Assembly (NCBI GenBank): GCA_002726205.1
Contig: PBSL01000041.1
Span: 48,401 to 112,400, forward strand
Reading direction: 5' to 3'
DNA: 64,000 nucleotides
Source: Planctomycetaceae bacterium
GTDB taxonomy: Bacteria; Planctomycetota; Planctomycetia; Planctomycetales; Planctomycetaceae
In this document: in pieces, positions 16,730 through 25,797 of the stretch
Position numbering within the stretch: the stretch's first letter is position 1
How the letters are laid out: each line of letters begins with the position of its first letter
Position numbers and translations under genes: made by a program
Notes under the pieces: model-generated
What the model saw: the letters and a program-made list of their open reading frames with translations, nothing else
The model's database searches: none
Told to the model about the DNA's origin: nothing

Positions 16730-17473
16730 TCAGCCGGTCGGGAGCATCCCGGCAATGGCAACGGCCAACAGGGCTCCCACGACGGGGCCGACGACCGGCA
16801 CCGGTGAGTATCCCCAGTCGCTGTCACGTTTGCCGGGGATCGGCAGGAGGGCGTGAGCGATTCTCGGTCCAAGATCGCGGGCGGGGTTGATCGCGTGACC
16901 GGTGGGGCCGCCCAGCGAGAGACCGATCGCAAAGACGACCAGGCCAATCTCCAGGGCCCCGATCGAACCCAGGCCGACCTCGACCGACTTACCGTCACCC
17001 AGCTGAAAATTCGCCGGTACGTGAAGAAGCACCGCCAGCAGCAGTACCGTTGTCGCGATGATCTCGCAGAGGAAGTTGGTGGGAATGTGGCGAATGGCCG
17101 GACCGGTACAAAACGTCGCCAGCTTGCCCTCGGCGTCGTCGGTGGCGGCGTAGTGAGAACGGTAAGACAGGTAAACCAGGACGGTACCGACGACGGCTCC
17201 GATCATCTGGGCGGTTACGTAACCGGGAACCAGAGCCCAGTTGAACTTGCCGGCCGCGGCCAGGCCCAGGGTGACCGCGGGATTGATGTGAGCGCCGCTG
17301 ATTGTGCCCACGCAGGCCACGGCAACGAAAACGGCAAACCCCCACCCGGCACAGATGACGATCCAGCCACTGGCGTGCCCCTTGGTCTGCTTTAACACGA
17401 CATTGGCGACGACGCCGTTACCCAGCAGGATCAGTATTGCCGTGCCGATGAACTCGGCGAAGTACTCCATCAT
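16730..17473 (-). CDS. MIP family channel, aquaglyceroporin-like (GlpF type)
   Basis: This 247-residue, six-helix channel of the major intrinsic protein family carries both half-helix motifs: SGAHINPAVT near residue 65 and GHAINPARDLGPR near 200. The Asp directly after the second NPAR is the classic mark of glycerol-conducting members. It should pass glycerol or similar polyols, and water, across the inner membrane. No glycerol kinase gene is adjacent. Length matches the family. The first ATG at 17473 is favoured by a strong AGGAGG eight bases upstream. Confidence 0.93.
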   Translation of the reverse strand: MMEYFAEFIGTAILILLGNGVVANVVLKQTKGHASGWIVICAGWGFAVFVAVACVGTISGAHINPAVTLGLAAAGKFNWALVPGYVTAQMIGAVVGTVLVYLSYRSHYAATDDAEGKLATFCTGPAIRHIPTNFLCEIIATTVLLLAVLLHVPANFQLGDGKSVEVGLGSIGALEIGLVVFAIGLSLGGPTGHAINPARDLGPRIAHALLPIPGKRDSDWGYSPVPVVGPVVGALLAVAIAGMLPTG

Positions 17474-17481
17474 GGTCTCGG

Positions 17482-17487
17482 CCTCCT
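17482..17487 (-). promoter_or_regulatory. ribosome binding site (AGGAGG) for the MIP channel
   Basis: A full AGGAGG lies eight bases before the first of two consecutive ATG codons. It favours the start at 17473 over 17470. Confidence 0.75.
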
Positions 17488-17578
17488 TGCTGGACGGCAG
17501 AGATGGTACCCCGATCGGACGCGCCGGGGCAATTACCCGGGGGGGGTGGTTGTGAGAAAAAGGGTCGGTCCCGGGAGG

Positions 17579-20203
17579 TCAGCCCTGCTGGCGTGGAGAG
17601 GTCCCGTTGAGGAATTCTTCGAGATTGGTCCAACCATCGAAGTCGTGATCCATTGGACCATCGGTGGGATCGTGAGGATCGAGAAGATAACGGGTCTCCC
17701 AGGTATCCGAGATTCCATCATGATCCTGGTCCGGGTAGCTCTCGACAGTTTCTGCCGGCACAAATCCCCCGGCTGCCTCGGCGGCCGTTGACGGTCGCTG
17801 GTTGTGGGCGGGTCCCGTACCCGAAACGACGTCGTCAAGCAGGTTTTCGTCGATCGGGTCGCGGTTGGCCACCCGGTCACCGTTTTCATCGAGTCGGATG
17901 CTGGCCCCGATGTTGGCCAGCGGCTCGGTCGCGAGCAGGTCGTTCGCGTCGACGACGGTGATCGGGATGTCGGGCTCGGGCAGTGGAACCTGTCGCTGCA
18001 GGCGGTGCGGGAGCTCGTTGACGGGTTCATCGACCCGGACATAGTGATTACTGATCATGCTCCAGTTCTCGGCCGTGGAATCCAGCAGGCCCAGGTCCGG
18101 TGCCAGGTTTCCCGCGATGTAGATCGAGGCATCGGGAAACACCACCTGGTTGTCGGGCAGTGTTGTCGCGTGGAAAAGCAGTCGATCTGAACTGACGTTT
18201 GACTGTGGGCCACGCAGGAACAGGTTGCCGATCCAGTCGATCTCGGTTTCATCGGCCGTCGATCCTGCCCGTGCTCTCCAGTTGTAGACCACGTTGTTGA
18301 CGACCTTGACACCACGGGCCATGACCCGCGGGTTGCGGTGCGTGTTGTGGACGAAGACGTTTCCGTGCAGGTCAATTTCTGACACCTGTCGCCAGCTTTC
18401 GTCACTCCTGCGGCCGCCGACCAGGACACCCATCGCGGCGCCACGGCCCGTGTCGAGTGACGGGCCGATCAACGAATTCTGGATCGTGACCCGCCGGATC
18501 GGCAGCCCACTGCCGGAGTAAATATCGATGGTCTCGTCGGTTCCCCAACTGACCGACACGTGATCGATCAGCACATCGGTGCTAGCACCTCGAATCCGCA
18601 GCGAGTCGCCCCCCTCGCCAACTTCTCCTCGCCGAATTCTCAGGTAGCGGATGATCACGTTGTGGGTGTCGATGGTAAGCACCCCGTGCAGTTGGCCTCC
18701 ATTCTGGCCGGCGTAGGCGAGAGTGATGCCGTCGCCGGGTGCGGTTTGGCCGGCGATGGTGAGATCTGGACTGGAGATCTCCAGTTCACGGAGCAGAGTG
18801 ATCACGCCACCCACCCGAAAGACGATCGTCCGTGGCCCGGTTTCCTGGACCGCGGCACGCAGGCTGCCCGGGCCCTGGTCGTTGAGATTGGTCACCTCGA
18901 TGACCCGACCTCCCCGTCCGCCGGTGGTTGTTGCCGCGTAGCCCTCGGCTCCCGGAAACGCGGGGACCACGACCGACGTGTTGCTGATCCGGGCGACGAG
19001 TTCATTCACGGAATTGTCGTGAAGCAGGTCGTGTGCCCCGGCTTGAACCGATCCGCTGTCGAATTGTCCCGGTTGGAAAAACCAGTCGCGACCCGATCCG
19101 CCTCGAAGGTCATCCGGCTGAAGGTCGTTGTGGACGGTCGAACCCTCGGCGAGATGCAGGTCTTTTCCAGCGTCTGCGAGGCGACCAATCCGGTCGAGGT
19201 AATCGCCGGATGTTGTCCAGCCTGAAAGCAGTTCGCCGAGCTGGTTCGGCCGCGAGTCGTAGGCTGTCGTGGAACCGATGAGCAGGTCCTGGCCCGCTCC
19301 ACCCCACAGTTGGTCCCGGCCGGCTCCGCCGATGATCAGGTCCTGGTCGTGGCCACCCTGCAGGTGATCGTCGCCGCGAGAACCGACGAGGAGATTGTTG
19401 CCGGAGTTCCCGGTGATGTGGTCATTGCCATCGTTGCCAAACAGGGAATCCGCTCCCGAATGGCCCCTCAACGTGTCATCGCCGGTTCCGCCGTCCAGGG
19501 AATCGTGGCCCGCTCCGCCGAAAATGTGATCGTTGCCGGGTCCACCACGCAGCCGATCATGACCACCCCGGCCATTGATCCGATCGGCTCCCGGACCTCC
19601 GTCGATGCGGTCATTGCCGGTACCGCCGACGATGAGATCGATACCCCCGTGTCCCCGGAGCCGGTTCTGTCCGGAACCCGCCAGCAGGTGATCGTGACCG
19701 GTACCGCCCAGGATCCTGTCGTTGTCCTGCTGGCCCTGCAGTGTGTCGTCGCCGCGATTGCCGTTGAGCAGGTCGTTGCCGGCTCCGCCGCTGATCAGGT
19801 CATTTCCGCCGCCACCCAGCAGAAGATCATCACCCGGACTGCCGAGAATCGTGTCCGGACCCTCACCACCGTTGACCACCACGCGAGAGAGGCTGGGGAA
19901 CTCGGTGAAACGGACCTGGCCGAGGTCGACAAGCTGACCTGGACCGCTGACGTACACGTCAATTCCGGTGACCTCGGCTGCCGACAACCCGGTGAGTTGT
20001 GTGGACTCTCGAGGAATTGTCACCTGGCCGTCCTGCGCGCCGATCCGAACCGACTCGCCGTTAACCGTGATCGTCGTTTCCGTGGTAGGCGTCGAGAGCA
20101 CGACCTGTGCACTGAGCAGGATCCGTGGCTCCAGTTGCTGGATGTCCGCGGAAGCGGAATCGCGTCGCGCCGACGAACCTCTCGGGAGACCCCGGGAACG
20201 CAA
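17579..20203 (-). CDS. LEPR-motif secreted RTX / pectate-lyase-like protein
   Basis: This is an 874-residue exported protein as called. Residues 23-31 read QLEPRILLS, the planctomycete N-terminal LEPR signal seen on very large surface proteins. Residues 112-311 are about 20 calcium-binding RTX nonapeptides (GG.GND.L). At 413-767 lies a polysaccharide-lyase-like parallel beta-helix beginning AFPGAEGYAATTTGGRGG, as in planctomycete and Bacteroidetes pectate-lyase-like enzymes. The end has DQDHDGISDTWE and DHDFDGWTNLEEF, a calcium-binding type-3 or dockerin-like tail. It probably cleaves pectin or a related uronan at the surface. The start is uncertain: TTG at 20203 gives a normal LEPR leader, while GTG at 20392 overlaps the upstream stop (GTGA) but adds 63 Arg-rich residues. 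Confidence 0.82.
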   Translation of the reverse strand: MRSRGLPRGSSARRDSASADIQQLEPRILLSAQVVLSTPTTETTITVNGESVRIGAQDGQVTIPRESTQLTGLSAAEVTGIDVYVSGPGQLVDLGQVRFTEFPSLSRVVVNGGEGPDTILGSPGDDLLLGGGGNDLISGGAGNDLLNGNRGDDTLQGQQDNDRILGGTGHDHLLAGSGQNRLRGHGGIDLIVGGTGNDRIDGGPGADRINGRGGHDRLRGGPGNDHIFGGAGHDSLDGGTGDDTLRGHSGADSLFGNDGNDHITGNSGNNLLVGSRGDDHLQGGHDQDLIIGGAGRDQLWGGAGQDLLIGSTTAYDSRPNQLGELLSGWTTSGDYLDRIGRLADAGKDLHLAEGSTVHNDLQPDDLRGGSGRDWFFQPGQFDSGSVQAGAHDLLHDNSVNELVARISNTSVVVPAFPGAEGYAATTTGGRGGRVIEVTNLNDQGPGSLRAAVQETGPRTIVFRVGGVITLLRELEISSPDLTIAGQTAPGDGITLAYAGQNGGQLHGVLTIDTHNVIIRYLRIRRGEVGEGGDSLRIRGASTDVLIDHVSVSWGTDETIDIYSGSGLPIRRVTIQNSLIGPSLDTGRGAAMGVLVGGRRSDESWRQVSEIDLHGNVFVHNTHRNPRVMARGVKVVNNVVYNWRARAGSTADETEIDWIGNLFLRGPQSNVSSDRLLFHATTLPDNQVVFPDASIYIAGNLAPDLGLLDSTAENWSMISNHYVRVDEPVNELPHRLQRQVPLPEPDIPITVVDANDLLATEPLANIGASIRLDENGDRVANRDPIDENLLDDVVSGTGPAHNQRPSTAAEAAGGFVPAETVESYPDQDHDGISDTWETRYLLDPHDPTDGPMDHDFDGWTNLEEFLNGTSPRQQG
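19271..19870 (-). repeat. RTX calcium-binding repeat array
   Basis: About 600 bp of 27-bp units encode GGxGxDxLx nonapeptides inside the lyase gene. Such arrays fold into calcium-loaded beta rolls after export. Several units deviate, with His, Gln or Arg at ligand positions. Confidence 0.9.
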
Positions 20204-20388
20204 CCAGCGGCTGATGTGCCCGCGGCTTCGAGACGACCACCGACACAGGTATTGCCAGCAGATGAGAATCCGCGACCTCGACAACCGAAATGTCCTGGAG
20301 AGAGACCGTTGTGCCGATCGGACCGGGAAAATAGGGCAACCGACGAGGATCGGTAAAGGCCAAGTCGACCGGGCCAACCGCCGGCGAA

Positions 20389-21381
20389 TCACGGTTCAAA
20401 CAGCATCAACCGCTCCAGGCGAACGGCAATCGTGGCCGGGTTCTGCTTGCGGACCAGGTAGACGTGCCGACCCCGGGGATTTTTCTGCCAGGTGTTGGAG
20501 CCATCGGGATTGACGACAATTCGTCCGGGACCGGACAGGTCCCACAGGCCCTTGAGGCCGCCGTCCAATCCTTGCACGGCATACAACGTGGCCGTCTGGT
20601 CCCAACTCGACCGGTTCTTCAGCCCGTTGTAGAGCTGGTAACACCTGCGAACCGGGTGTCGGACGGGCAGTTGTTTCAGCCCGGCTCCGGTCTTGATCTC
20701 CACTCCGATCTCGTAACCCGAGAACACGATGCGGGTCGGCCAGTGTTGCAACGCGTAGCGGGATGACCGGGTGTCACGGTGGACGTTCCATTCCCGTCCC
20801 TTTGGGAACCGACCGCCCATGCAGACCCAGGACTTGACCTTGCGGTCGACAAGCTGTCGTCCGTTGAGCGGGCTGACGGCGTCGGCCGGAGAACGAAGCA
20901 GGTTGGCAACGTTGGTCAGGAACCCGACGCTGACCAGGACGACGCTGCCGTCTTTTGCTGTCGCCAGAGCCTTGCGGTAAACGCCAACGGCGTCGGGACC
21001 GACGCCGGGTTTCAGGTCCGTGGGATAGTCACGAGCGATCGTCTCGGCATACTTCGAACCCGAGTCGATTCCCGGACCGGTCACCCGGCCGATCGGGATG
21101 TTCGGGTGCCCAAAGAACGTGTTCAACGCATCCAGGCACGGGGCACTCCAGCGATGCTTGACCGAGACACCCATCGCCAGCACGCGGACCTCGCCGCGAG
21201 CCACCAGCGCGTGCAGCAAGGCGACCGTTCCTGCATCGTCGACATCAGATTCCAGGTCGGTGTCGAAGATCATCGGCAGCGGTGATGCTGCCGGGCAGGA
21301 GTCGTCGGTCATCATCAGCCAACAGCAAAGGACCACCACGCACCACAATCGGTGCAATCGCCTGTCACCGGGCTTGTCCAA
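20389..21381 (-). CDS. secreted nucleoside hydrolase-like protein
   Basis: This 330-residue protein has a signal peptide (about 1-32) and the calcium-binding N-terminal motif of inosine-uridine nucleoside hydrolases in the form DTDLESDVDD, with DAGTVALLHAL after it. Later strands include VVLVSVGFLTNVANLL and WVCMGGRFPKGREWN, also typical. The family cleaves N-glycosidic bonds of ribonucleosides; export makes nucleoside scavenging possible, but other glycosides are equally possible. The TTG start at 21381 has AAGGAG nine bases upstream, inside the end of the preceding gene, which is only 6 bp away. It sits mid-operon, between the SdiA-regulated-like and RTX-lyase genes. Confidence 0.82.
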   Translation of the reverse strand: MDKPGDRRLHRLWCVVVLCCWLMMTDDSCPAASPLPMIFDTDLESDVDDAGTVALLHALVARGEVRVLAMGVSVKHRWSAPCLDALNTFFGHPNIPIGRVTGPGIDSGSKYAETIARDYPTDLKPGVGPDAVGVYRKALATAKDGSVVLVSVGFLTNVANLLRSPADAVSPLNGRQLVDRKVKSWVCMGGRFPKGREWNVHRDTRSSRYALQHWPTRIVFSGYEIGVEIKTGAGLKQLPVRHPVRRCYQLYNGLKNRSSWDQTATLYAVQGLDGGLKGLWDLSGPGRIVVNPDGSNTWQKNPRGRHVYLVRKQNPATIAVRLERLMLFEP

Positions 21382-21387
21382 TCTGGT

Positions 21388-22332
21388 TCACTCCTTCTTC
21401 TCGAAAACGTACAACAGGTTGGGTTCGCTGATGATGTAGAGCGTCTGTTGTTCATCAAGCGTGATTCCCTCGGCCTGGGGGACATCTCGGGAAAGTCCCG
21501 CCGAACCGGTTGCCAGCGAAAGCCGGTGCTGGACCCGACCGTCGAGAGCACACTGCACCACGCTGCGGGATTCGTGGCTGAGGATCAGCAACTGTCGTGT
21601 TGCCGCGTGGTAGTGGACACCCGAAAGATCACTCAGTTGAAGCGATCCGTTGGCGGCGTCCCAGGGTTGGCTGACCACCGGCGGCGCGTTCCGTTTCTTG
21701 GCCAGGGCAACCTGCAGCACCTTCACCGGGTATTTCTCCTTGACGATGAAGAATCGCCGGTGTTTCCGGTCATAAGTCAGACCTTCCAGCCCCGTGTTTC
21801 TTGTCGGCTTGGGGTCAACCAGGAAGTACCAGTCCTTGTCCTGCCGTCCCCCGGTCTGATCGACCTGCTTGAGCCTGGTGAACTTGACCGATCGGTCCTT
21901 CTTGCCGATGCGGACGACACACAGGTGACGACGGCGTTCCTCGAGAATCCCGAACCGGTTCTTGCCCAGGTAAACCACCCCCTCGGTGTCGTCAAAACCC
22001 TCGAGGTGAATGATCCGCCTGGTCTTGCCCGCCGTGTCGATTTCGACCAGCAACGGTGGCCCGTTGATCGCCACGAACAGGGTGCCGGAATCGCGGTTGA
22101 AGGTGACCCCTGACGCGTTGCCCGACACGCCCTGGATGACGTGTGCCTGGGTCCGGGCGGTGTACTGCGACACGTCAAGCCGCTCGTCGTTCTTCCGGGA
22201 GGGGCCTGCCAGGCCACCGCCGGTCGGCGGTGCGGCCACGGCGGGCTGGCTCCACGATGCCTGTCCAGCCAGTCCTGCCAGCAGGATGGCCGGGAACAAA
22301 ACGCCGGTTCGACAGGCAGGCAATCGAAGCAT
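21388..22332 (-). CDS. secreted SdiA-regulated (YjiK)-like beta-propeller protein
   Basis: This 314-residue protein has a signal peptide (about 1-33) and a propeller-like series of strands: SGVTFNRDSGTLFVAING, DDTEGVVYLGKNRFGILEE, GLEGLTYDRKHRRFFIVKE, LSGVHYHAATRQLLILSHE and QAEGITLDEQQTLYIISEP. These evenly spaced 'DxEGxxY' strands match the SdiA-regulated domain family (PF06977). The biochemical role of that family is unknown. The ATG at 22332 has a strong GGGAGGGA upstream; a longer frame to 22404 is rejected. It is the first gene of a probable three-gene operon running down to 17579. Confidence 0.78.
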   Translation of the reverse strand: MLRLPACRTGVLFPAILLAGLAGQASWSQPAVAAPPTGGGLAGPSRKNDERLDVSQYTARTQAHVIQGVSGNASGVTFNRDSGTLFVAINGPPLLVEIDTAGKTRRIIHLEGFDDTEGVVYLGKNRFGILEERRRHLCVVRIGKKDRSVKFTRLKQVDQTGGRQDKDWYFLVDPKPTRNTGLEGLTYDRKHRRFFIVKEKYPVKVLQVALAKKRNAPPVVSQPWDAANGSLQLSDLSGVHYHAATRQLLILSHESRSVVQCALDGRVQHRLSLATGSAGLSRDVPQAEGITLDEQQTLYIISEPNLLYVFEKKE

Positions 22333-22549
22333 GGTTCTCTTCCCTCCCTTCCCCGTGGCCTCCGACAAGAACGGCAAACCCGAAACGACGTGGCCTACAA
22401 CCACAGGTTACAGGAGCCGACAGGGCAGGGGAATCCACGAACAACAGCCCGACCGGCGGCAGTCGGTCGCCGCGGTGTTGGGGCGTTCTTGCCGGACTGC
22501 GATCTGTTAGGATCGGGGAGGATTCCCTGGCCTGTTTCTTGTGGGTGCG

Positions 22550-25500
22550 ATGCGCCGGACCGTCACCAGATTCGCCCTCCTGCTCGTCGTGCCGCTTGCC
22601 GCGGGAGTCACGGCAGCCGACGTCGATTTCACCAGAGATGTTCGGCCGGTTCTTGCCAAGCACTGCGTTTCCTGCCATGGCGCGAGAACTCGAAAGGCCG
22701 GGTTGCGGGTCGATGCCGCGAGCCTGGTTCGAACCGGAGGCGAGTCCGGTCCCGGGGTTGTGCCGCGAAAGCCCGGCGAGAGCCTGCTGCTGGAGCGGAT
22801 CACGTCGACCGATCCCCAGCTGCGGATGCCCGCCAAGGCCGATCCGCTCTCGGCCAGAGAAATCGACATCATCCGCAACTGGATCCGGCAGGGTGCCGTG
22901 GTTCCCAAGAACGAGGTGATCGCGGCAAATCCCGAGGATCACTGGGCCTGGAAGAAACCGAAATCGTCGAAGCGGCTCAAAGGCACCCGGTCCGACTCGT
23001 CAAACGCGGTTGACGTCTATCTTGATGCCCTTCACAAGTCGCGGCAGCTGACACCGCGTCCGGCAGCCCGCCGTGAACACCTGCTGCGTCGCGTTTATCT
23101 CGACTTAGTCGGGCTGCCACCCACACGCGAGGAACTGAGAGAATTCCTCGCCGACGATTCCGCCTCGGCCTACACCCGGGTGGTGGATCGCCTGCTGAAA
23201 AGCCCTCACCACGGTGAACGCTGGGGCCGCCACTGGATGGATGTCTGGCGGTACACCGACTGGTTCGGCCTGGGAAAGGAAGTCCGCTACAGCCAGAAGA
23301 GCATCTGGCGGTGGCGGGATTGGATCGTCGAGTCGCTCAACGCCGACCTCGGCTACGACCGCATGGTCGTCGACATGCTCGCCGCCGACGAAATCGCTCC
23401 CACCGACATTGACCGGCTCCGTGCCACCGGATTCCTGACCCGCAATTTCAATCTCTTCAACCGAAACTACTGGCTCGATGACGTGGTCGAGCACACCGCC
23501 AAGGCTTTCATGGGCCTGACCCTGAACTGCTGCCGTTGTCATGACCACAAGTACGATCCGTTGAACCAGGAAGAGTATTACTCGTGGCGGGCCTTCTTCG
23601 AGCCCTACCAGGTCCGCCTCGATTCGCTCACCGCCAACAGCTCACCCGACGCGCCGGCCGTCAGTCGCGTTTACGACGCCAAGCTCGATGCCAGGACCTT
23701 CTTCTTCATCCGGGGTGACGAGAAGAATATCGACAAGAATCGCAAGATCTCGTCGGTGATCCCCTCGCTGTTCGGGTCACTGCCGAAATCAGCCGAACCA
23801 GTCGATCTTCCGCCACAGGCCTGGTATCCCGGCCTGCGTCCCGTGGTCATCGCGTCGCAGCAGAATGCCATCGCCGCGCGGATCAAGGAGACCGGGGAAC
23901 AGATCACCGCCGGTGGAGTCCGATTGAAGGCTCAGCAGGTTCGTCTCGAGACGATCGGCACGGCGAAACCGACCAGGGACCTGTTCGCCGACGATTTCAA
24001 GTCGGCCCGTCCCAGGGCCTGGCAGGCGGTTGGGACCAGGTGGAGCATCGTCGATGGTCATCTCCACAATCAGAATCCCACCGGGAAACAGTCCCGTTAC
24101 GAGTGCCGACAACTGCCGCCACGCGATTTCGTGGCCACCTCGAAATTCCGGATCACCGGGGGAAAGACCCGGTCGATCGGGCTCTGCTTCGACATCTCCC
24201 AGCAGGGCGAGTTCAACGTCTACCTCAGCCCCAGTGGCCAGCAGATCTCGCTCTACCAGCAGGTCGACGGCAAGGAGAGTTATCCGGGCCGTGGCAAGCA
24301 GGCGGTCAAGAATGGTGAAATCTACGAGTTGACGATTGCCGTCCGCGACCGGCTGGTCAACGCCTGGGTCAACGGCAGGTTTCGCCTGGCCGTCAAGCTG
24401 CCAATCCCGCGACGTGACGGACGCCTGGCCGTTTCGACCTACCAGGCCACCGCCGAGTTTTTTGCTTTCTCCTTTACCGCTCTCGATCCCGCCGTCTCCC
24501 TGCACGCCGACCTGGGATCGGGCAAGGACTCCCTGCCCCCCCGGGCCGTTCTGACACGCGAAGCGATGGTGCGATCGATCGGCGCGTTGAAGCAACAGCA
24601 GCAGTTCCTCGAGAAAAGCCTCGAGGTCCTGGAACTCGAGGTCGGTTCGCTGGCGTCCCGGGTGGCTGCCGAGCGGGCACGTTATGGACTCGACAAGGTC
24701 GATGCCAAGCCGCTGGTGACCAGGGCGGCCGCCGACCAGCGGAGGCTAGAGATCGCCGCGGCCGAGTTGGCCGTGCGTCGTGCCGAAAGGGCCCTGGCCA
24801 AGGGGGCCGGCGACGGCAAGGCCAAGACCACCCAGGCACTCAAGAAGACCGTCGACCAGGCCCGCAAGACGCTCGAACAAAAACTCGCTGCCAAGCCCGG
24901 TTCCGACTACAAGCCACTCGGAAAACAGTACCCCAGGCGATCGACCGGCCGCCGGACGGCGCTGGCCCGCTGGATCACCAGCCCCACCAACCCGCTCACC
25001 GCTCGCGTCGCGGTCAATCACATCTGGACCCGGCACTTCGGTCAGCCGCTGGTTGACTCGATGTTCGATTTCGGCACCAGGACGTCTCGACCCGAACACC
25101 TCGAACTGCTCGACCACCTCGCGAGTGGGTTCATGGCCGGGGGATGGCGCATGAAGGATCTGCACCGGGTGATCACCCTGTCACGGGCCTACCGGCGCGA
25201 ATCGAAGATCGACGCCGCCGACCCTGCCGAAGCCGCCGATCCCGACAACCGGCTCTACCGCCGGGTGCCGCTTCGCCAGATGGAGGGCGAGGTGATGCGG
25301 GACAGCCTGTTGGCACTGTCAGGGAAACTCGACGCCAGCGTCGGCGGAATGGTCTTACCGAGTGCCGGGGCCGAGAACGGCCTGCGGCGGACGATCTACT
25401 ATCGCTACGCTCGCGACGACAAGTACAAGATGCTCGAGATATTCGATCCGGCGGGTGTCGAGGAGTGTTACCGGCGGCACGAAACGGTGGTACCACAACA

Positions 25501-25783
25501 ATCACTGGCGTTGGCCAACAGCCGGCTGGTGCAGACCCTGGCCGCTGCCATCGGCGAACGGCTCTCGGCCGCGTCGCACCCGGAATTCGTCACCGCCGCC
25601 TACGAGACGATTCTCGGTCGAAGCCCCTCGGCGGTCGAACGGTCGATAACCGTCGAGGCCTGCAAGACACTGGTCGATCAACTGGCCCGACAAGGACTCG
25701 GGGCGGCCGAGGCTCGAACCCGGGCACACAGTCACGTGGCACACGTGCTGGTGATGCACAACGATTTTCTGGTCATCCGCTGA
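22550..25783 (+). CDS. PSCyt1 / DUF1549 / DUF1553 planctomycete cytochrome protein
   Basis: This 1077-residue exported protein has a signal peptide (1-22). A PSCyt1 haem c site follows at 39-43 (CVSCH), then a DUF1549 (PSCyt2) domain at about 145-360 with HHGERWGRHWMDVWRYTD and a CCRCHDHKYDP motif. Next come a concanavalin-like or DUF1080-like insert at about 480-645, a coiled-coil linker (660-790) and a DUF1553 domain at 800-1060 with NHIWTRHFGQPLVD. This architecture is characteristic of Planctomycetota, where it is linked to polysaccharide breakdown, although its chemistry is undefined. The DUF1501 gene follows 14 bp downstream, the usual partner. ATG at 22550 is preferred to GTG at 22541. 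Confidence 0.93.
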   Translation: MRRTVTRFALLLVVPLAAGVTAADVDFTRDVRPVLAKHCVSCHGARTRKAGLRVDAASLVRTGGESGPGVVPRKPGESLLLERITSTDPQLRMPAKADPLSAREIDIIRNWIRQGAVVPKNEVIAANPEDHWAWKKPKSSKRLKGTRSDSSNAVDVYLDALHKSRQLTPRPAARREHLLRRVYLDLVGLPPTREELREFLADDSASAYTRVVDRLLKSPHHGERWGRHWMDVWRYTDWFGLGKEVRYSQKSIWRWRDWIVESLNADLGYDRMVVDMLAADEIAPTDIDRLRATGFLTRNFNLFNRNYWLDDVVEHTAKAFMGLTLNCCRCHDHKYDPLNQEEYYSWRAFFEPYQVRLDSLTANSSPDAPAVSRVYDAKLDARTFFFIRGDEKNIDKNRKISSVIPSLFGSLPKSAEPVDLPPQAWYPGLRPVVIASQQNAIAARIKETGEQITAGGVRLKAQQVRLETIGTAKPTRDLFADDFKSARPRAWQAVGTRWSIVDGHLHNQNPTGKQSRYECRQLPPRDFVATSKFRITGGKTRSIGLCFDISQQGEFNVYLSPSGQQISLYQQVDGKESYPGRGKQAVKNGEIYELTIAVRDRLVNAWVNGRFRLAVKLPIPRRDGRLAVSTYQATAEFFAFSFTALDPAVSLHADLGSGKDSLPPRAVLTREAMVRSIGALKQQQQFLEKSLEVLELEVGSLASRVAAERARYGLDKVDAKPLVTRAAADQRRLEIAAAELAVRRAERALAKGAGDGKAKTTQALKKTVDQARKTLEQKLAAKPGSDYKPLGKQYPRRSTGRRTALARWITSPTNPLTARVAVNHIWTRHFGQPLVDSMFDFGTRTSRPEHLELLDHLASGFMAGGWRMKDLHRVITLSRAYRRESKIDAADPAEAADPDNRLYRRVPLRQMEGEVMRDSLLALSGKLDASVGGMVLPSAGAENGLRRTIYYRYARDDKYKMLEIFDPAGVEECYRRHETVVPQQSLALANSRLVQTLAAAIGERLSAASHPEFVTAAYETILGRSPSAVERSITVEACKTLVDQLARQGLGAAEARTRAHSHVAHVLVMHNDFLVIR

Positions 25784-25797
25784 GAGATCCACCACCG

